64,000 nt of DNA, from assembly GCF_000619825.1 (NCBI RefSeq), contig NZ_KK211036.1, forward strand, positions 243,787 to 307,786, in the 5' to 3' direction. The stretch is from Prevotella sp. MA2016. Its GTDB lineage: Bacteria > Bacteroidota > Bacteroidia > Bacteroidales > Bacteroidaceae. Position 1 is the stretch's first letter. Each line of letters opens with the position of its first letter. Position numbers and translations under genes: made by a program. Of the stretch, positions 7,736 to 16,687 are shown one piece after another. The notes under the pieces were generated by a model. It saw only the letters and a program-made list of their open reading frames with translations, was not told the DNA's origin and made no database searches.

Positions 7736-10242
7736 AGTTCTATATGGATGGTGGCGCCGGGTTCAAGGTCGCCATTCACTATCAGGTCGCTGATGCCATC
7801 TTCCAGATAGTTCTGTATGGCACGCTTCAGTGGGCGGGCGCCAAACTGTACATCATAACCTTTAGTGGCCACAAACTCTTTAGCTTCATCGCTCAGGTCT
7901 ATGTGGTAGCCAATCTGCTCTACACGCTTGTACAGACCTTTCAGCTCAACGTCGATAATGCGTTTGATGGCATCCAGATCCAACTGGTCGAAGGTGATAA
8001 TCTCGTCCAGACGATTCAGAAACTCTGGTGAGAATTGCTTCGACAGGGCCTTCTGTACGATGTCGCGTGCATATTGTTTATCCTTGTCACTCTTCATGAG
8101 ACCTGTATTGGCAGAGGCACCAAAACCTACACCACGTCCAAAGTCTTTCAACTGGCGGGTACCTGCATTCGAGGTCATAATAATCACGGTATTGCGGAAG
8201 TCAACCAGACGGCCATTGCCATCAGTCATGCGGCCCTCGTCAAGCACCTGAAGCAGCAGGTTGAACACGTTTGAGTGTGCTTTCTCAATCTCATCAAGCA
8301 GCACAATCGAGTAGGGGTGACGACGCACACGCTCTGTGAGCTGTCCGCCCTCGCCATAGCCTACGTATCCTGGAGGCGCACCAATCAGGCGCGAGGTGTT
8401 GAAACTCTCTGTATATTCGCTCATGTCGATACGTACCAGCGCATCGCTGCTGCCAAACATAAACTCGGCTAACTTCTTAGCCAGATAGGTTTTACCTACG
8501 CCGGTTGGACCAAGGAACATAAACACGCCGATGGGGTGGTTGGGCTCTTTGAGTCCTACACGGTTGCGCTGTATGGCTTTCACCATCTTGTCGATGGCAG
8601 CATCCTGTGCTATCACGTTGTTCTTGAGCTCTACAGCCATACCTTTCAGGCGTATGCCTTCCTGTTCTGCCATACGCTGAGCAGGTACACCTGTCATCAT
8701 AGATACCACTTCAGCCACCTGATCGGCATCTACCACCTGGCGCTCTTCTCCTTCGCCTTTGCTCCAGCGTTCATTCAGTTCCTTCAGTTCTTGGGTCAGC
8801 ACAGTTTCGCGGTCGCGATAACCGGCAGCCAACTCATAATTCTGATTCTTGACAGCTTTCGACTTTTTCTCCTTAGCCTCAGCCAACTCTTTTTCTTTCT
8901 CCACGATTTCTGGTGGAATATGAGCATTACCAAGATGAACCTTCGAACCTGTTTCATCCAGAGCATCTATCGCCTTATCTGGCATAAAGCGGTCTGTAAT
9001 ATAACGGTCTGTCAATTTGACACAGGCTTCGAGTGCTGCGTCAGTATATGTCACGTGGTGATGCTGCTCGTAACGATCCTTGATGTTGTGCAAGATCTGT
9101 AGCGTCTCCTCGTTGTTGGTTGGCTCCACCAGAACTTTTTGGAATCTGCGTTCCAAGGCGCCATCCTTCTCAATGCTCTCGCGATACTCGTCAAGAGTGG
9201 TAGCGCCAATGCACTGTATGGTGCCACGTGCCAAGGCTGGTTTCATGATGTTGGCAGCGTCCATCGAACCGGGAGTTGAACCTGCACCGATAATCGTGTG
9301 TATCTCATCGATAAACACAATCACATCAGGATTGTTCTCCAGTTCCTTCATCAGGGCTTTCAGACGCTCCTCAAACTGTCCACGATATTTGGTGCCTGCC
9401 ACAATACCAGTCATATCAAGTGTGTAGATACGCTTGCCAAACAGCATCGGACTGCAATGATGCTGTTCGATGAGTTGGGCTAAGCCTTCCACAATCGCAC
9501 TTTTACCTACGCCAGGTTCACCTATTAATATAGGGTTATTCTTCTTGCGTCGGCCTAAAATCTCGATAATGCGCTGTATCTCGCGCTCACGACCCACACA
9601 TGGATCCAGCTTACCTTCGGCAGCAGCCTGTGTCAAGTCGGTGCCAAAGCTGTCAAGTACGGGCGTTTTCGAGTTGGCCTTCTTCTGTGTGGCCTGTGTA
9701 CTAGAACCATTGCCACCTTTCGATTCCTGGCCTCTGGTACCAGTATCTTCAAATTCCTCCTCTTCCTCGTCGGGCAGACCAATACCATTGCTCACATTGG
9801 TATTCTTTGGAGCAAACAGTATGGCCAATGCATCGTCGTATGTCATATCGTTCTTTTCTAATACTTGTTTTGCACCATTGTTAGCGATATCGTGCAGTAT
9901 TGCCAAGAGCAAGTGCTGTTCGTCTATCTTGGGTGCTCTCTGTATGCGTGCTTCGAGTACTGCCAGTCGCAGTACATTGCTGGCTTTCTCGTTCAGAACC
10001 AAGTCGGTAGTCTGTATGGGTTGGCCTATTTCATCTTCCCTTACGCGCATTTCCAACTCAGTTTTCACGGCCTGCAGGTTCATGTTCAACCTGTTGAACA
10101 GGTCGATCACAGGACCCTCCTTGCTGCGCAAAATGCCTAGCAGCAAGTGCTCTGGTCCAACCGAACGGCTAGCCAGTCTGGCAGCCTCTTCGCGTGAGAA
10201 TGCCAGTATTTCTGAAAGCTTGGGCGAAAATTGTGTCGTCAT
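7708..10242 (-). CDS. clpC: ClpC, AAA+ unfoldase of the Clp protease
   Basis: This is the ATP-dependent unfoldase that feeds substrates to ClpP in the cytoplasm. The 844-residue protein has two N-terminal Clp_N repeats (about 1-145), a low-complexity Glu-rich and Ser/Gly/Gln linker (about 155-190), AAA module 1 with GEPGVGKS, a middle domain containing a UVR motif (NYELAAGYRDRE), and AAA module 2 with GPTGVGKT. A VGF tripeptide in the second module is in the position of the ClpP-docking loop. The UVR motif separates it from ClpA and ClpB. No mcsA or mcsB adaptor genes are nearby. It stands alone and converges on nadE. Confidence 0.95.
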   Translation of the reverse strand: MTTQFSPKLSEILAFSREEAARLASRSVGPEHLLLGILRSKEGPVIDLFNRLNMNLQAVKTELEMRVREDEIGQPIQTTDLVLNEKASNVLRLAVLEARIQRAPKIDEQHLLLAILHDIANNGAKQVLEKNDMTYDDALAILFAPKNTNVSNGIGLPDEEEEEFEDTGTRGQESKGGNGSSTQATQKKANSKTPVLDSFGTDLTQAAAEGKLDPCVGREREIQRIIEILGRRKKNNPILIGEPGVGKSAIVEGLAQLIEQHHCSPMLFGKRIYTLDMTGIVAGTKYRGQFEERLKALMKELENNPDVIVFIDEIHTIIGAGSTPGSMDAANIMKPALARGTIQCIGATTLDEYRESIEKDGALERRFQKVLVEPTNNEETLQILHNIKDRYEQHHHVTYTDAALEACVKLTDRYITDRFMPDKAIDALDETGSKVHLGNAHIPPEIVEKEKELAEAKEKKSKAVKNQNYELAAGYRDRETVLTQELKELNERWSKGEGEERQVVDADQVAEVVSMMTGVPAQRMAEQEGIRLKGMAVELKNNVIAQDAAIDKMVKAIQRNRVGLKEPNHPIGVFMFLGPTGVGKTYLAKKLAEFMFGSSDALVRIDMSEYTESFNTSRLIGAPPGYVGYGEGGQLTERVRRHPYSIVLLDEIEKAHSNVFNLLLQVLDEGRMTDGNGRLVDFRNTVIIMTSNAGTRQLKDFGRGVGFGASANTGLMKSDKDKQYARDIVQKALSKQFSPEFLNRLDEIITFDQLDLDAIKRIIDVELKGLYKRVEQIGYHIDLSDEAKEFVATKGYDVQFGARPLKRAIQNYLEDGISDLIVNGDLEPGATIHIELKENELAFS

Positions 10243-10290
10243 CTATTATTTAATTTGTATTGTTACTATACCTATTATAATTGTCTTTTG

Positions 10291-10298
10291 CAAAGATA
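10291..10298 (-). promoter_or_regulatory. Probable -7 element of clpC
   Basis: TATCTTTG on the minus strand, about 50 bases before the clpC start, fits TAnnTTTG. The expected -33 TTTG is not at the normal spacing; the nearest copy is only 12 bases away, so the assignment is tentative. Confidence 0.45.
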
Positions 10299-10362
10299 CA
10301 ACAATTCTTGCAAACATCGTGCCATAAAAACGAAATTTTTTCCCATAAAATAGCTTAAAAGG

Positions 10363-10394
10363 TTTGGTGGGTCGCAAAAAAATAACTACCTTTG
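10363..10394 (+). promoter_or_regulatory. gyrA promoter
   Basis: The -33 TTTG at 10363-10366 and the -7 TACCTTTG at 10387-10394 are separated by 20 bases. This predicts an unusually long leader of about 115 bases before gyrA. The leader contains three AAACGCS-type repeats at 10401, 10421 and 10432 and an AT-rich stretch before the start codon. Confidence 0.8.
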
Positions 10395-10516
10395 CACGGA
10401 TAAAAACGCGTCAGAAGGCTTAAAAACGCCCTTAAACGCGAAATTTGGTCCGAAAGGGCTAGCTAAAGATTAAAATTAAATTGAAAATAATAAATTGTAA
10501 AATAGAAATTTAAACG

Positions 10517-13030
10517 ATGGATCAAACATTCGACAACGACAGAATTATTAAGATCAACATCGAAGAAGAGATGAAATCGAGCTATATCGACTATTCAATG
10601 TCGGTTATCGTAGCTCGTGCCCTTCCTGATGTTCGTGATGGCTTTAAGCCAGTTCATCGTCGTATCCTTTACGGTATGATGAACATTAATAACGTTTCCA
10701 CTCAGCCCTACAAGAAGTGTGCTCGCGTAGTAGGTGAGGTGCTTGGTAAGTACCACCCTCATGGCGACTCTTCTGTATATGGCGCCTTGGTACGAATGGC
10801 GCAGGATTGGAATATGCGCTACACTCTTGTTGACGGTCAGGGTAACTTCGGTTCGGTGGATGGCGACTCGCCAGCTGCCATGCGTTACACCGAGTGCCGT
10901 CTGTCAAAGATGGGTGAGCACATTATGGACGACCTTGATAAGGAAACCGTTGATATGGCTCCTAACTTCGATGACTCACTCGAAGAGCCAACTGTGATGC
11001 CTACCAAGATTCCTAATCTGCTGGTAAATGGTGGTAATGGTATTGCTGTAGGTATGGCAACCAATATGCCAACCCACAACCTGGGCGAGGTTATTGATGG
11101 TTGCTGTGCATATATCGACAATCCTGATATTGATACCGAAGGTCTGATGCAGTTTATCCCCGGTCCTGATTTCCCAACAGGTGCTTACATCTATGGTCTT
11201 CAGGGTGTGAAGGATGCCTATGAGACTGGTCGTGGTCGTATCGTGATGCGTGCCAAGGCTGAGATTGAAAGCGGCGACACACACGATAAGATTGTTGTAA
11301 CAGAAATTCCTTATGGTGTAAATAAGGCCGACCTGGTGGCTTACATTGCCGATTTGGCAAGTCAGCACAAGATTGAGGGTGTGGCTAATGTGAATGATGA
11401 GTCTGGTCGTCAGGGTATGCGTATCGTGGTTGATTGCAAGCGCGATGCTAATGCCAATGTGTTGCTCAATAAACTGTTTAAGATGACCGCTCTACAGAGC
11501 TCATTCTCAGTTAATAACATCGCTCTTGTTAAGGGGCGTCCACGTCTGCTCTCGCTCAAGGAGTGCGTTAAGTATTTCGTAGAGCATCGTCACGACGTAA
11601 CCATCCGTCGTACCCAGTACGACCTGCGCAAGGCTCAGGAGCGTGCACACATCCTTGAAGGTTTGATTATTGCCGTAAACAATATCGACGAGGTTGTACG
11701 CATTATTCGTAACTCTAAGACTCCAACCGACGCCCAGCGTAACTTGGAGAAGCGCTTCGAGCTCGATGAGCTTCAGAGTAAGGCTATCGTTGATATGCGT
11801 CTGGCTCAGCTCACAGGTCTGCGTGTAGATCAGCTGCACCAGGAGTTCGACGACCTGCAGAAGCTCATTGCTGAGTTGCAGGAGATTCTCGACAATCCTG
11901 AGCGTTGTAAGGAGGTGATGAAGGCCGACCTGCAGGAGGTGAAGGAGAAGTATGGCGACGAGCGTCGTACTGAGATTATTCCTTTCGATCACGAGTTCAA
12001 TGCCGAGGACTTCTATCCAGATGATCCTGTTGTTATAACCATCTCTCACATGGGATACATCAAGCGTACTCCTCTGACAGAGTTCCACGAGCAGGGCCGT
12101 GGTGGTATGGGTTCTAAGGCAGCCCGTCATCGCGACAACGACTTCACAGAGTATATCTATCCTGCTACCATGCACAACACGCTGCTGTTCTTCACCCAGA
12201 AGGGTCGTTGCTACTGGCAGAAGTGTTATGAGATTCCTGAGGGCGACAAGAACTCTAAGGGTCGTGCTATCCAGAACATGCTCAATATCGAGCCTGATGA
12301 TGCTATCAATGCTGTTCTGCGTATTAAGAACTTCAACGATGCTGAGTTCCTCAACAGCCACTATGTAGTATTTGCTACCAAGCAGGGTATCATTAAGAAG
12401 ACCTGTCTCGAGGCTTACTCACGTCCACGTGCCAATGGTGTGATTGCCATCAATATCAATGAGGGCGACCAGGTAGTAGGCGTACGTCTTACCAATGGCG
12501 AGAACGAGCTGTTGCTGGCCAACCGCAATGGTCGTGCCGTACGTTTCGACGAGCGTGATGTTCGTACCATGGGACGTGTTTCTACCGGTGTTATCGGTAT
12601 GCGTCTTGATGGTGGCGACGATGAGGTTGTAGGTATGGTTTGCGTAAACGATCCTGCCACAGAGACCATCATGGTAGTATCAGAGAATGGTTATGGTAAG
12701 CGCTCAGAGATTGAGGACTATCGTAAGACCTCACGTGGTGCTAAGGGTGTTAAGACACTTGCAGTTACCGAGAAGACTGGTCGTTTGGTAGCCATCAAGG
12801 TAGTAACCGACGAGAACGATCTCATGATTATTAATAAGAGTGGTGTACTCATCCGTCTGAAGGTGGCCGATGTTCGTGTCATGGGCCGTGCCACACAGGG
12901 CGTACGTCTCATCAACCTCACTAAGAAGAATGATAGTATCGCTTCTGTATGTAAGGTGACCTCAAGTCAGGAAGAAGATGTAGAGGAGGCTGAGATCGTG
13001 GACGATGCACCAGAAACAGAAAACATGTAA
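10517..13030 (+). CDS. gyrA: DNA gyrase subunit A
   Basis: GyrA is the breakage-reunion subunit of DNA gyrase. The 837-residue protein has the winged-helix/tower core with catalytic Tyr124 in AAMRYTECR, and a C-terminal beta-pinwheel with the GyrA box-like QGRGGMG near residue 530. The acidic tail ([17 protein letters not shown]) is usual. In the quinolone region, Ser85 (E. coli Ser83) is retained while the E. coli Asp87 position is Gly89 ([12 protein letters not shown]). Gly may simply be the lineage norm. The gyrA-box and the [20 protein letters not shown]-terminus favour GyrA over ParC. The next gene begins 35 bases downstream. Confidence 0.96.
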   Translation: MDQTFDNDRIIKINIEEEMKSSYIDYSMSVIVARALPDVRDGFKPVHRRILYGMMNINNVSTQPYKKCARVVGEVLGKYHPHGDSSVYGALVRMAQDWNMRYTLVDGQGNFGSVDGDSPAAMRYTECRLSKMGEHIMDDLDKETVDMAPNFDDSLEEPTVMPTKIPNLLVNGGNGIAVGMATNMPTHNLGEVIDGCCAYIDNPDIDTEGLMQFIPGPDFPTGAYIYGLQGVKDAYETGRGRIVMRAKAEIESGDTHDKIVVTEIPYGVNKADLVAYIADLASQHKIEGVANVNDESGRQGMRIVVDCKRDANANVLLNKLFKMTALQSSFSVNNIALVKGRPRLLSLKECVKYFVEHRHDVTIRRTQYDLRKAQERAHILEGLIIAVNNIDEVVRIIRNSKTPTDAQRNLEKRFELDELQSKAIVDMRLAQLTGLRVDQLHQEFDDLQKLIAELQEILDNPERCKEVMKADLQEVKEKYGDERRTEIIPFDHEFNAEDFYPDDPVVITISHMGYIKRTPLTEFHEQGRGGMGSKAARHRDNDFTEYIYPATMHNTLLFFTQKGRCYWQKCYEIPEGDKNSKGRAIQNMLNIEPDDAINAVLRIKNFNDAEFLNSHYVVFATKQGIIKKTCLEAYSRPRANGVIAININEGDQVVGVRLTNGENELLLANRNGRAVRFDERDVRTMGRVSTGVIGMRLDGGDDEVVGMVCVNDPATETIMVVSENGYGKRSEIEDYRKTSRGAKGVKTLAVTEKTGRLVAIKVVTDENDLMIINKSGVLIRLKVADVRVMGRATQGVRLINLTKKNDSIASVCKVTSSQEEDVEEAEIVDDAPETENM

Positions 13031-13065
13031 TTCATCATTAATAAGTTCAACCAATTTTAAAGCTT

Positions 13066-14280
13066 ATGAAAAAATTATTCGTTATGGCAGCTATGATGGT
13101 AGCAAGCGCTACCGCATTTGCCGGTGACAGTGATGCTTTGAAGGCTATCCTCAAGGCAAAGACTTATGCAGAAGCAGAAGCCCTGGTAAAGAGTAGCCTT
13201 GGCTCTCTGGCCAATGATGCTGAGAAGGCTAAGGCCTACAACAAGCTCGTTGACCTCGCTCTGAATGATTTCTCAGCTCAGAGTGCCATTCAGACAGAGA
13301 ATCAGGTAAACAAGCAGATGGGTAAGGAAGAGAAACCCGTTGACATGAAGCTGATGAACGATATGGCATACAATGCAATCGTTGCAGCCATGGAGTGCGA
13401 TAAGTTTGACCAGAAGCCCAACGAGAAGGGTAAGGTGGCTCCTAAGTTCGCTTCAAAGAACGCTCAGCGCCTGTGGGGTGGTCCTCGTAACACACTCGTA
13501 AACGCAGGTCAGGATGCTCTTACCGCTAAGGACAACGCTACAGCACGTAAGTTCTGGCAGCTGTTTGTTGAGAGTGATGCTGCTACATTGTTCAAGGAGC
13601 AGGATCGCGAGCAGCAGAAGCCTTTCTTCGGTCAGGTAGCTCGTTTCGCTTCAATCTTCGCTTATCAGGACAAGGACATGGCCAAGGCTCTTGAGCTGGC
13701 TGATGTTGCCATGAAGGATCCTGAGGAGTATGAGAATGCTCTGAACCTGAAGCTCGAAATTCTGGGTGATGGTTTGAAGACTAAGGACGATTCAGTGAAG
13801 TATTGCGCAAGCTTGAAGGATATCTATGCCGAGCATAAGGTTGATGGTGTAATGGAGAAGCTCTACAACACACTGCTGGGTCTTGGTCAGACCGATGAGG
13901 CTAACAAGATTCTCGACGATGCACTTGCAGCTAATCCTAACAACTTCGTAGCACTGGCCGACAAGGGTCTGTCTCTGCTTCAGGCCAACAAGGCTTCTGA
14001 GGCTGTTCCTTATCTGAAGAAGGCTTTCGAGGTTAAACCTGACAACGCTATCATCGCTACCTATGCAGGTACAGGTTACAGCGTACAGGCTCAGGAGACT
14101 GAGGATCCCGCTAAGAAGAAGGAGCTCTACAAGCAGGCCATCGAGCTGTTCGACAAGGCTAAGGAGCTCGACCCCGACATGCTGCAGGCTAAGTGGGGTT
14201 ACAACCGCTACAACGCATACTACAACTACTATGGTGCAGATGCCCCTGAGACCAAGCAGGCAGAGCAGGATTCGCACTAA
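13066..14280 (+). CDS. Secreted tetratricopeptide-repeat protein
   Basis: The 404-residue product starts with a clear signal peptide (MKKLFVMAAMMVASATAFA, cleavage before GDSD), so it is exported to the periplasm or outer membrane. The C-terminal half contains TPR-like helical repeats, for example around LGQTDEANKILDDALAANP and ASEAVPYLKKAFEVKPDN, which normally mediate protein contacts. The N-terminal half is helical and Lys/Ala/Glu-rich with no recognised domain. It follows gyrA closely with no terminator or promoter of its own seen, so the two may share transcripts. I do not recognise a specific function. Confidence 0.85.
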   Translation: MKKLFVMAAMMVASATAFAGDSDALKAILKAKTYAEAEALVKSSLGSLANDAEKAKAYNKLVDLALNDFSAQSAIQTENQVNKQMGKEEKPVDMKLMNDMAYNAIVAAMECDKFDQKPNEKGKVAPKFASKNAQRLWGGPRNTLVNAGQDALTAKDNATARKFWQLFVESDAATLFKEQDREQQKPFFGQVARFASIFAYQDKDMAKALELADVAMKDPEEYENALNLKLEILGDGLKTKDDSVKYCASLKDIYAEHKVDGVMEKLYNTLLGLGQTDEANKILDDALAANPNNFVALADKGLSLLQANKASEAVPYLKKAFEVKPDNAIIATYAGTGYSVQAQETEDPAKKKELYKQAIELFDKAKELDPDMLQAKWGYNRYNAYYNYYGADAPETKQAEQDSH

Positions 14281-14303
14281 TCTACGATCATTATATATTT
14301 TTT

Positions 14304-14340
14304 CAGCCGGGAGCACTCATCTGCTTCCGGCTGTTTGTTT
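14304..14340 (+). terminator. Terminator after the TPR protein gene
   Basis: The stem CAGCCGGgAGCA / TGCTtCCGGCTG with a CTCATC loop is followed by TTTGTTT. It separates the gyrA-TPR unit from enolase. Confidence 0.88.
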
Positions 14341-14372
14341 CTTAAGGCAATTGAAAATCCCCTGTTTTAGGT

Positions 14373-14404
14373 ATTGTGGAATTCTGAAGATTGCCGTATC
14401 TTTG
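14373..14404 (+). promoter_or_regulatory. Enolase promoter
   Basis: ATTG (one mismatch to the -33 consensus) at 14373-14376 and TATCTTTG at 14397-14404 have a 20-base spacer. The predicted leader is about 35 bases. Confidence 0.75.
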
Positions 14405-14429
14405 CAGCCGGAAATGAATAAGTTATTAG

Positions 14430-15752
<1,323 letters not shown>

Positions 15753-15800
15753 GAACAAATCCACTTTTTGAGTAAATCATTTTTAATAAAGCAACGAAAA

Positions 15801-15842
15801 AAAATGCAGATAGGCTGTGAAGCTTGTCTGCATTTGTTTTTT
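15801..15842. terminator. Bidirectional terminator between eno and the GNAT gene
   Basis: A 9-10 bp stem (ATGCAGATA / TGTCTGCAT, with one G-T pair) is flanked by A-rich and T-rich runs on both sides, serving both converging genes. Confidence 0.85.
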
Positions 15843-16291
15843 TAGTCTGTCCAAGTCATTTTGATATGAGGGATGCCGTCGAGCATGAATGTATCGGATG
15901 ACTGCTTGAATCCCACTGCTTCATAGAATCCCTTGGCATATTCCTGAGCTTCGATGTCAATAAGTTTTGCGTTGAAGTGCTCCTTTGCGGCATCTATAGC
16001 GTGCAGCATAATCTGCTTGCCATAGCCTTTGCCTCTGTCGGTGGTGATAACCCTGCCTATGGATATATTCTGCATGTGAGTGCCTGCAGGGCACACACGG
16101 GCCATTGCTGCAGTCTTGTCACCAACTGTCAACCAGAGATGAATAGCCTGCTGGTCGTCACCATCCAGATCCTGATAAACGCAGTTCTGCTCAACCACAA
16201 ACACCTCACTACGCACCCTCAGCAGTTCATACAACTCATCGGTGGTGAGCTCGTGAAACGATTTCTTATGTAAAACTATTTTTTTAGTCAT
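15842..16291 (-). CDS. ElaA-type GNAT N-acetyltransferase
   Basis: The 149-residue protein belongs to the small ElaA-like branch of GNAT acetyltransferases, which use acetyl-CoA; the substrate is unknown. The segment ELLRVRSEVFVVEQNCVYQD is the ElaA signature, followed by the acetyl-CoA-binding motif IGRVITTDRGKGYGKQIM (the R/Q-x-x-G-x-G/A loop) and the C-terminal FYEAVGFKQ strand. The ATG at 16289-16291 is preferred over a 24-codon upstream extension because the predicted promoter lies within that extension. The gene is divergent from the permease relic and flavoprotein. Confidence 0.88.
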   Translation of the reverse strand: MTKKIVLHKKSFHELTTDELYELLRVRSEVFVVEQNCVYQDLDGDDQQAIHLWLTVGDKTAAMARVCPAGTHMQNISIGRVITTDRGKGYGKQIMLHAIDAAKEHFNAKLIDIEAQEYAKGFYEAVGFKQSSDTFMLDGIPHIKMTWTD

Positions 16292-16317
16292 TAATTCATT
16301 ATTTTTAATATTGGGTG

Positions 16318-16349
16318 CAAATTTAGTAAATTTATGACATACCCCCAAA
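16318..16349 (-). promoter_or_regulatory. Promoter of the GNAT acetyltransferase gene
   Basis: On the minus strand, TTTG (plus-strand CAAA 16346-16349) and TAAATTTG (16318-16325) have a 20-base spacer, an exact match to the consensus. Confidence 0.85.
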
Positions 16350-16391
16350 TAAATGCTCCCCAAATACCGTATATTAGCTCAAAAAGGTTTC

Positions 16392-16430
16392 TGAGTTAAT
16401 TCATTTCGCTTTTTGAGTTAATATAACTCA
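16392..16430 (+). promoter_or_regulatory. Possible operator: TGAGTTAAT direct repeat and palindrome
   Basis: TGAGTTAAT occurs at 16392-16400 and again at 16414-16422, 22 bases apart (about two helical turns). The second copy is one arm of a perfect inverted repeat, TGAGTTA-ATA-TAACTCA (16414-16430). The block lies between two divergent promoters, about 20 bases upstream of the plus-strand -33 element. This is the layout of a regulator site, but the regulator is unknown. Confidence 0.5.
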
Positions 16431-16451
16431 TTTAAGAAATATTGCTTTTCT

Positions 16452-16483
16452 TTTGGTGGTTCGATAGAATTACACTATCTTTG
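16452..16483 (+). promoter_or_regulatory. Promoter of the permease relic and COG2509 flavoprotein
   Basis: TTTG at 16452-16455 and TATCTTTG at 16476-16483 have a 20-base spacer, a perfect consensus. It fires into the SLC13 relic and presumably also transcribes the flavoprotein gene at 16688. Confidence 0.82.
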
Positions 16484-16502
16484 CAAACGATAAGGAGCAT
16501 GA

Positions 16503-16667
16503 ATGTTTGTAACTGGCGTGCTCGATGCCAAAGAGGCTTTCTCTGGTTTTGCATCTACATCGGTGGTAGTTATTGGCGTACTCTTTGTAGTTGTGGCCGG
16601 CCTGTCTCATACCGGTGTGCTACAGTGGATAGTGAAAATCGTGTATCCGCTGACGCCACTGCAATAA
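16503..16667 (+). pseudogene. Relic of an SLC13/DASS-family permease (54 codons)
   Basis: A short frame ATG(16503)-TAA(16665-16667) encodes a hydrophobic 54-residue peptide containing GVLDAKEAFSGFASTSVVVI then GVLFVVVAGLSHTGVLQWIV. This closely resembles the first third of SLC13-type anion permeases (the conserved G-(V/I)-L-x-x-x-E-A-(F/L)-S-G-F motif and the next helix), which are normally several hundred residues long. The rest of the permease is absent; the frame ends 20 bases before the flavoprotein start. The promoter just upstream is intact. I read it as a deletion remnant; a functional microprotein is less likely but not excluded. Confidence 0.7.
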
Positions 16668-16687
16668 ATAGTTTTATTAAAAAGAAT

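Noticed and set aside
9470..10327. Open frame of 285 codons on the plus strand
   Set aside because: Antisense to clpC, Ser-rich low-information translation; no promoter or family match.
11507..12361. Open frame of 284 codons on the minus strand
   Set aside because: Antisense to gyrA, compositionally typical of a shadow frame.
13031..13065. Separate promoter for the TPR protein after gyrA
   Set aside because: No TAnnTTTG with usable -33 found in the short gap.
16442..16687. Upstream in-frame extension of the COG2509 flavoprotein
   Set aside because: Translates to Cys/Arg/Trp-rich sequence unlike the family, and runs through the promoter and the SLC13 relic.
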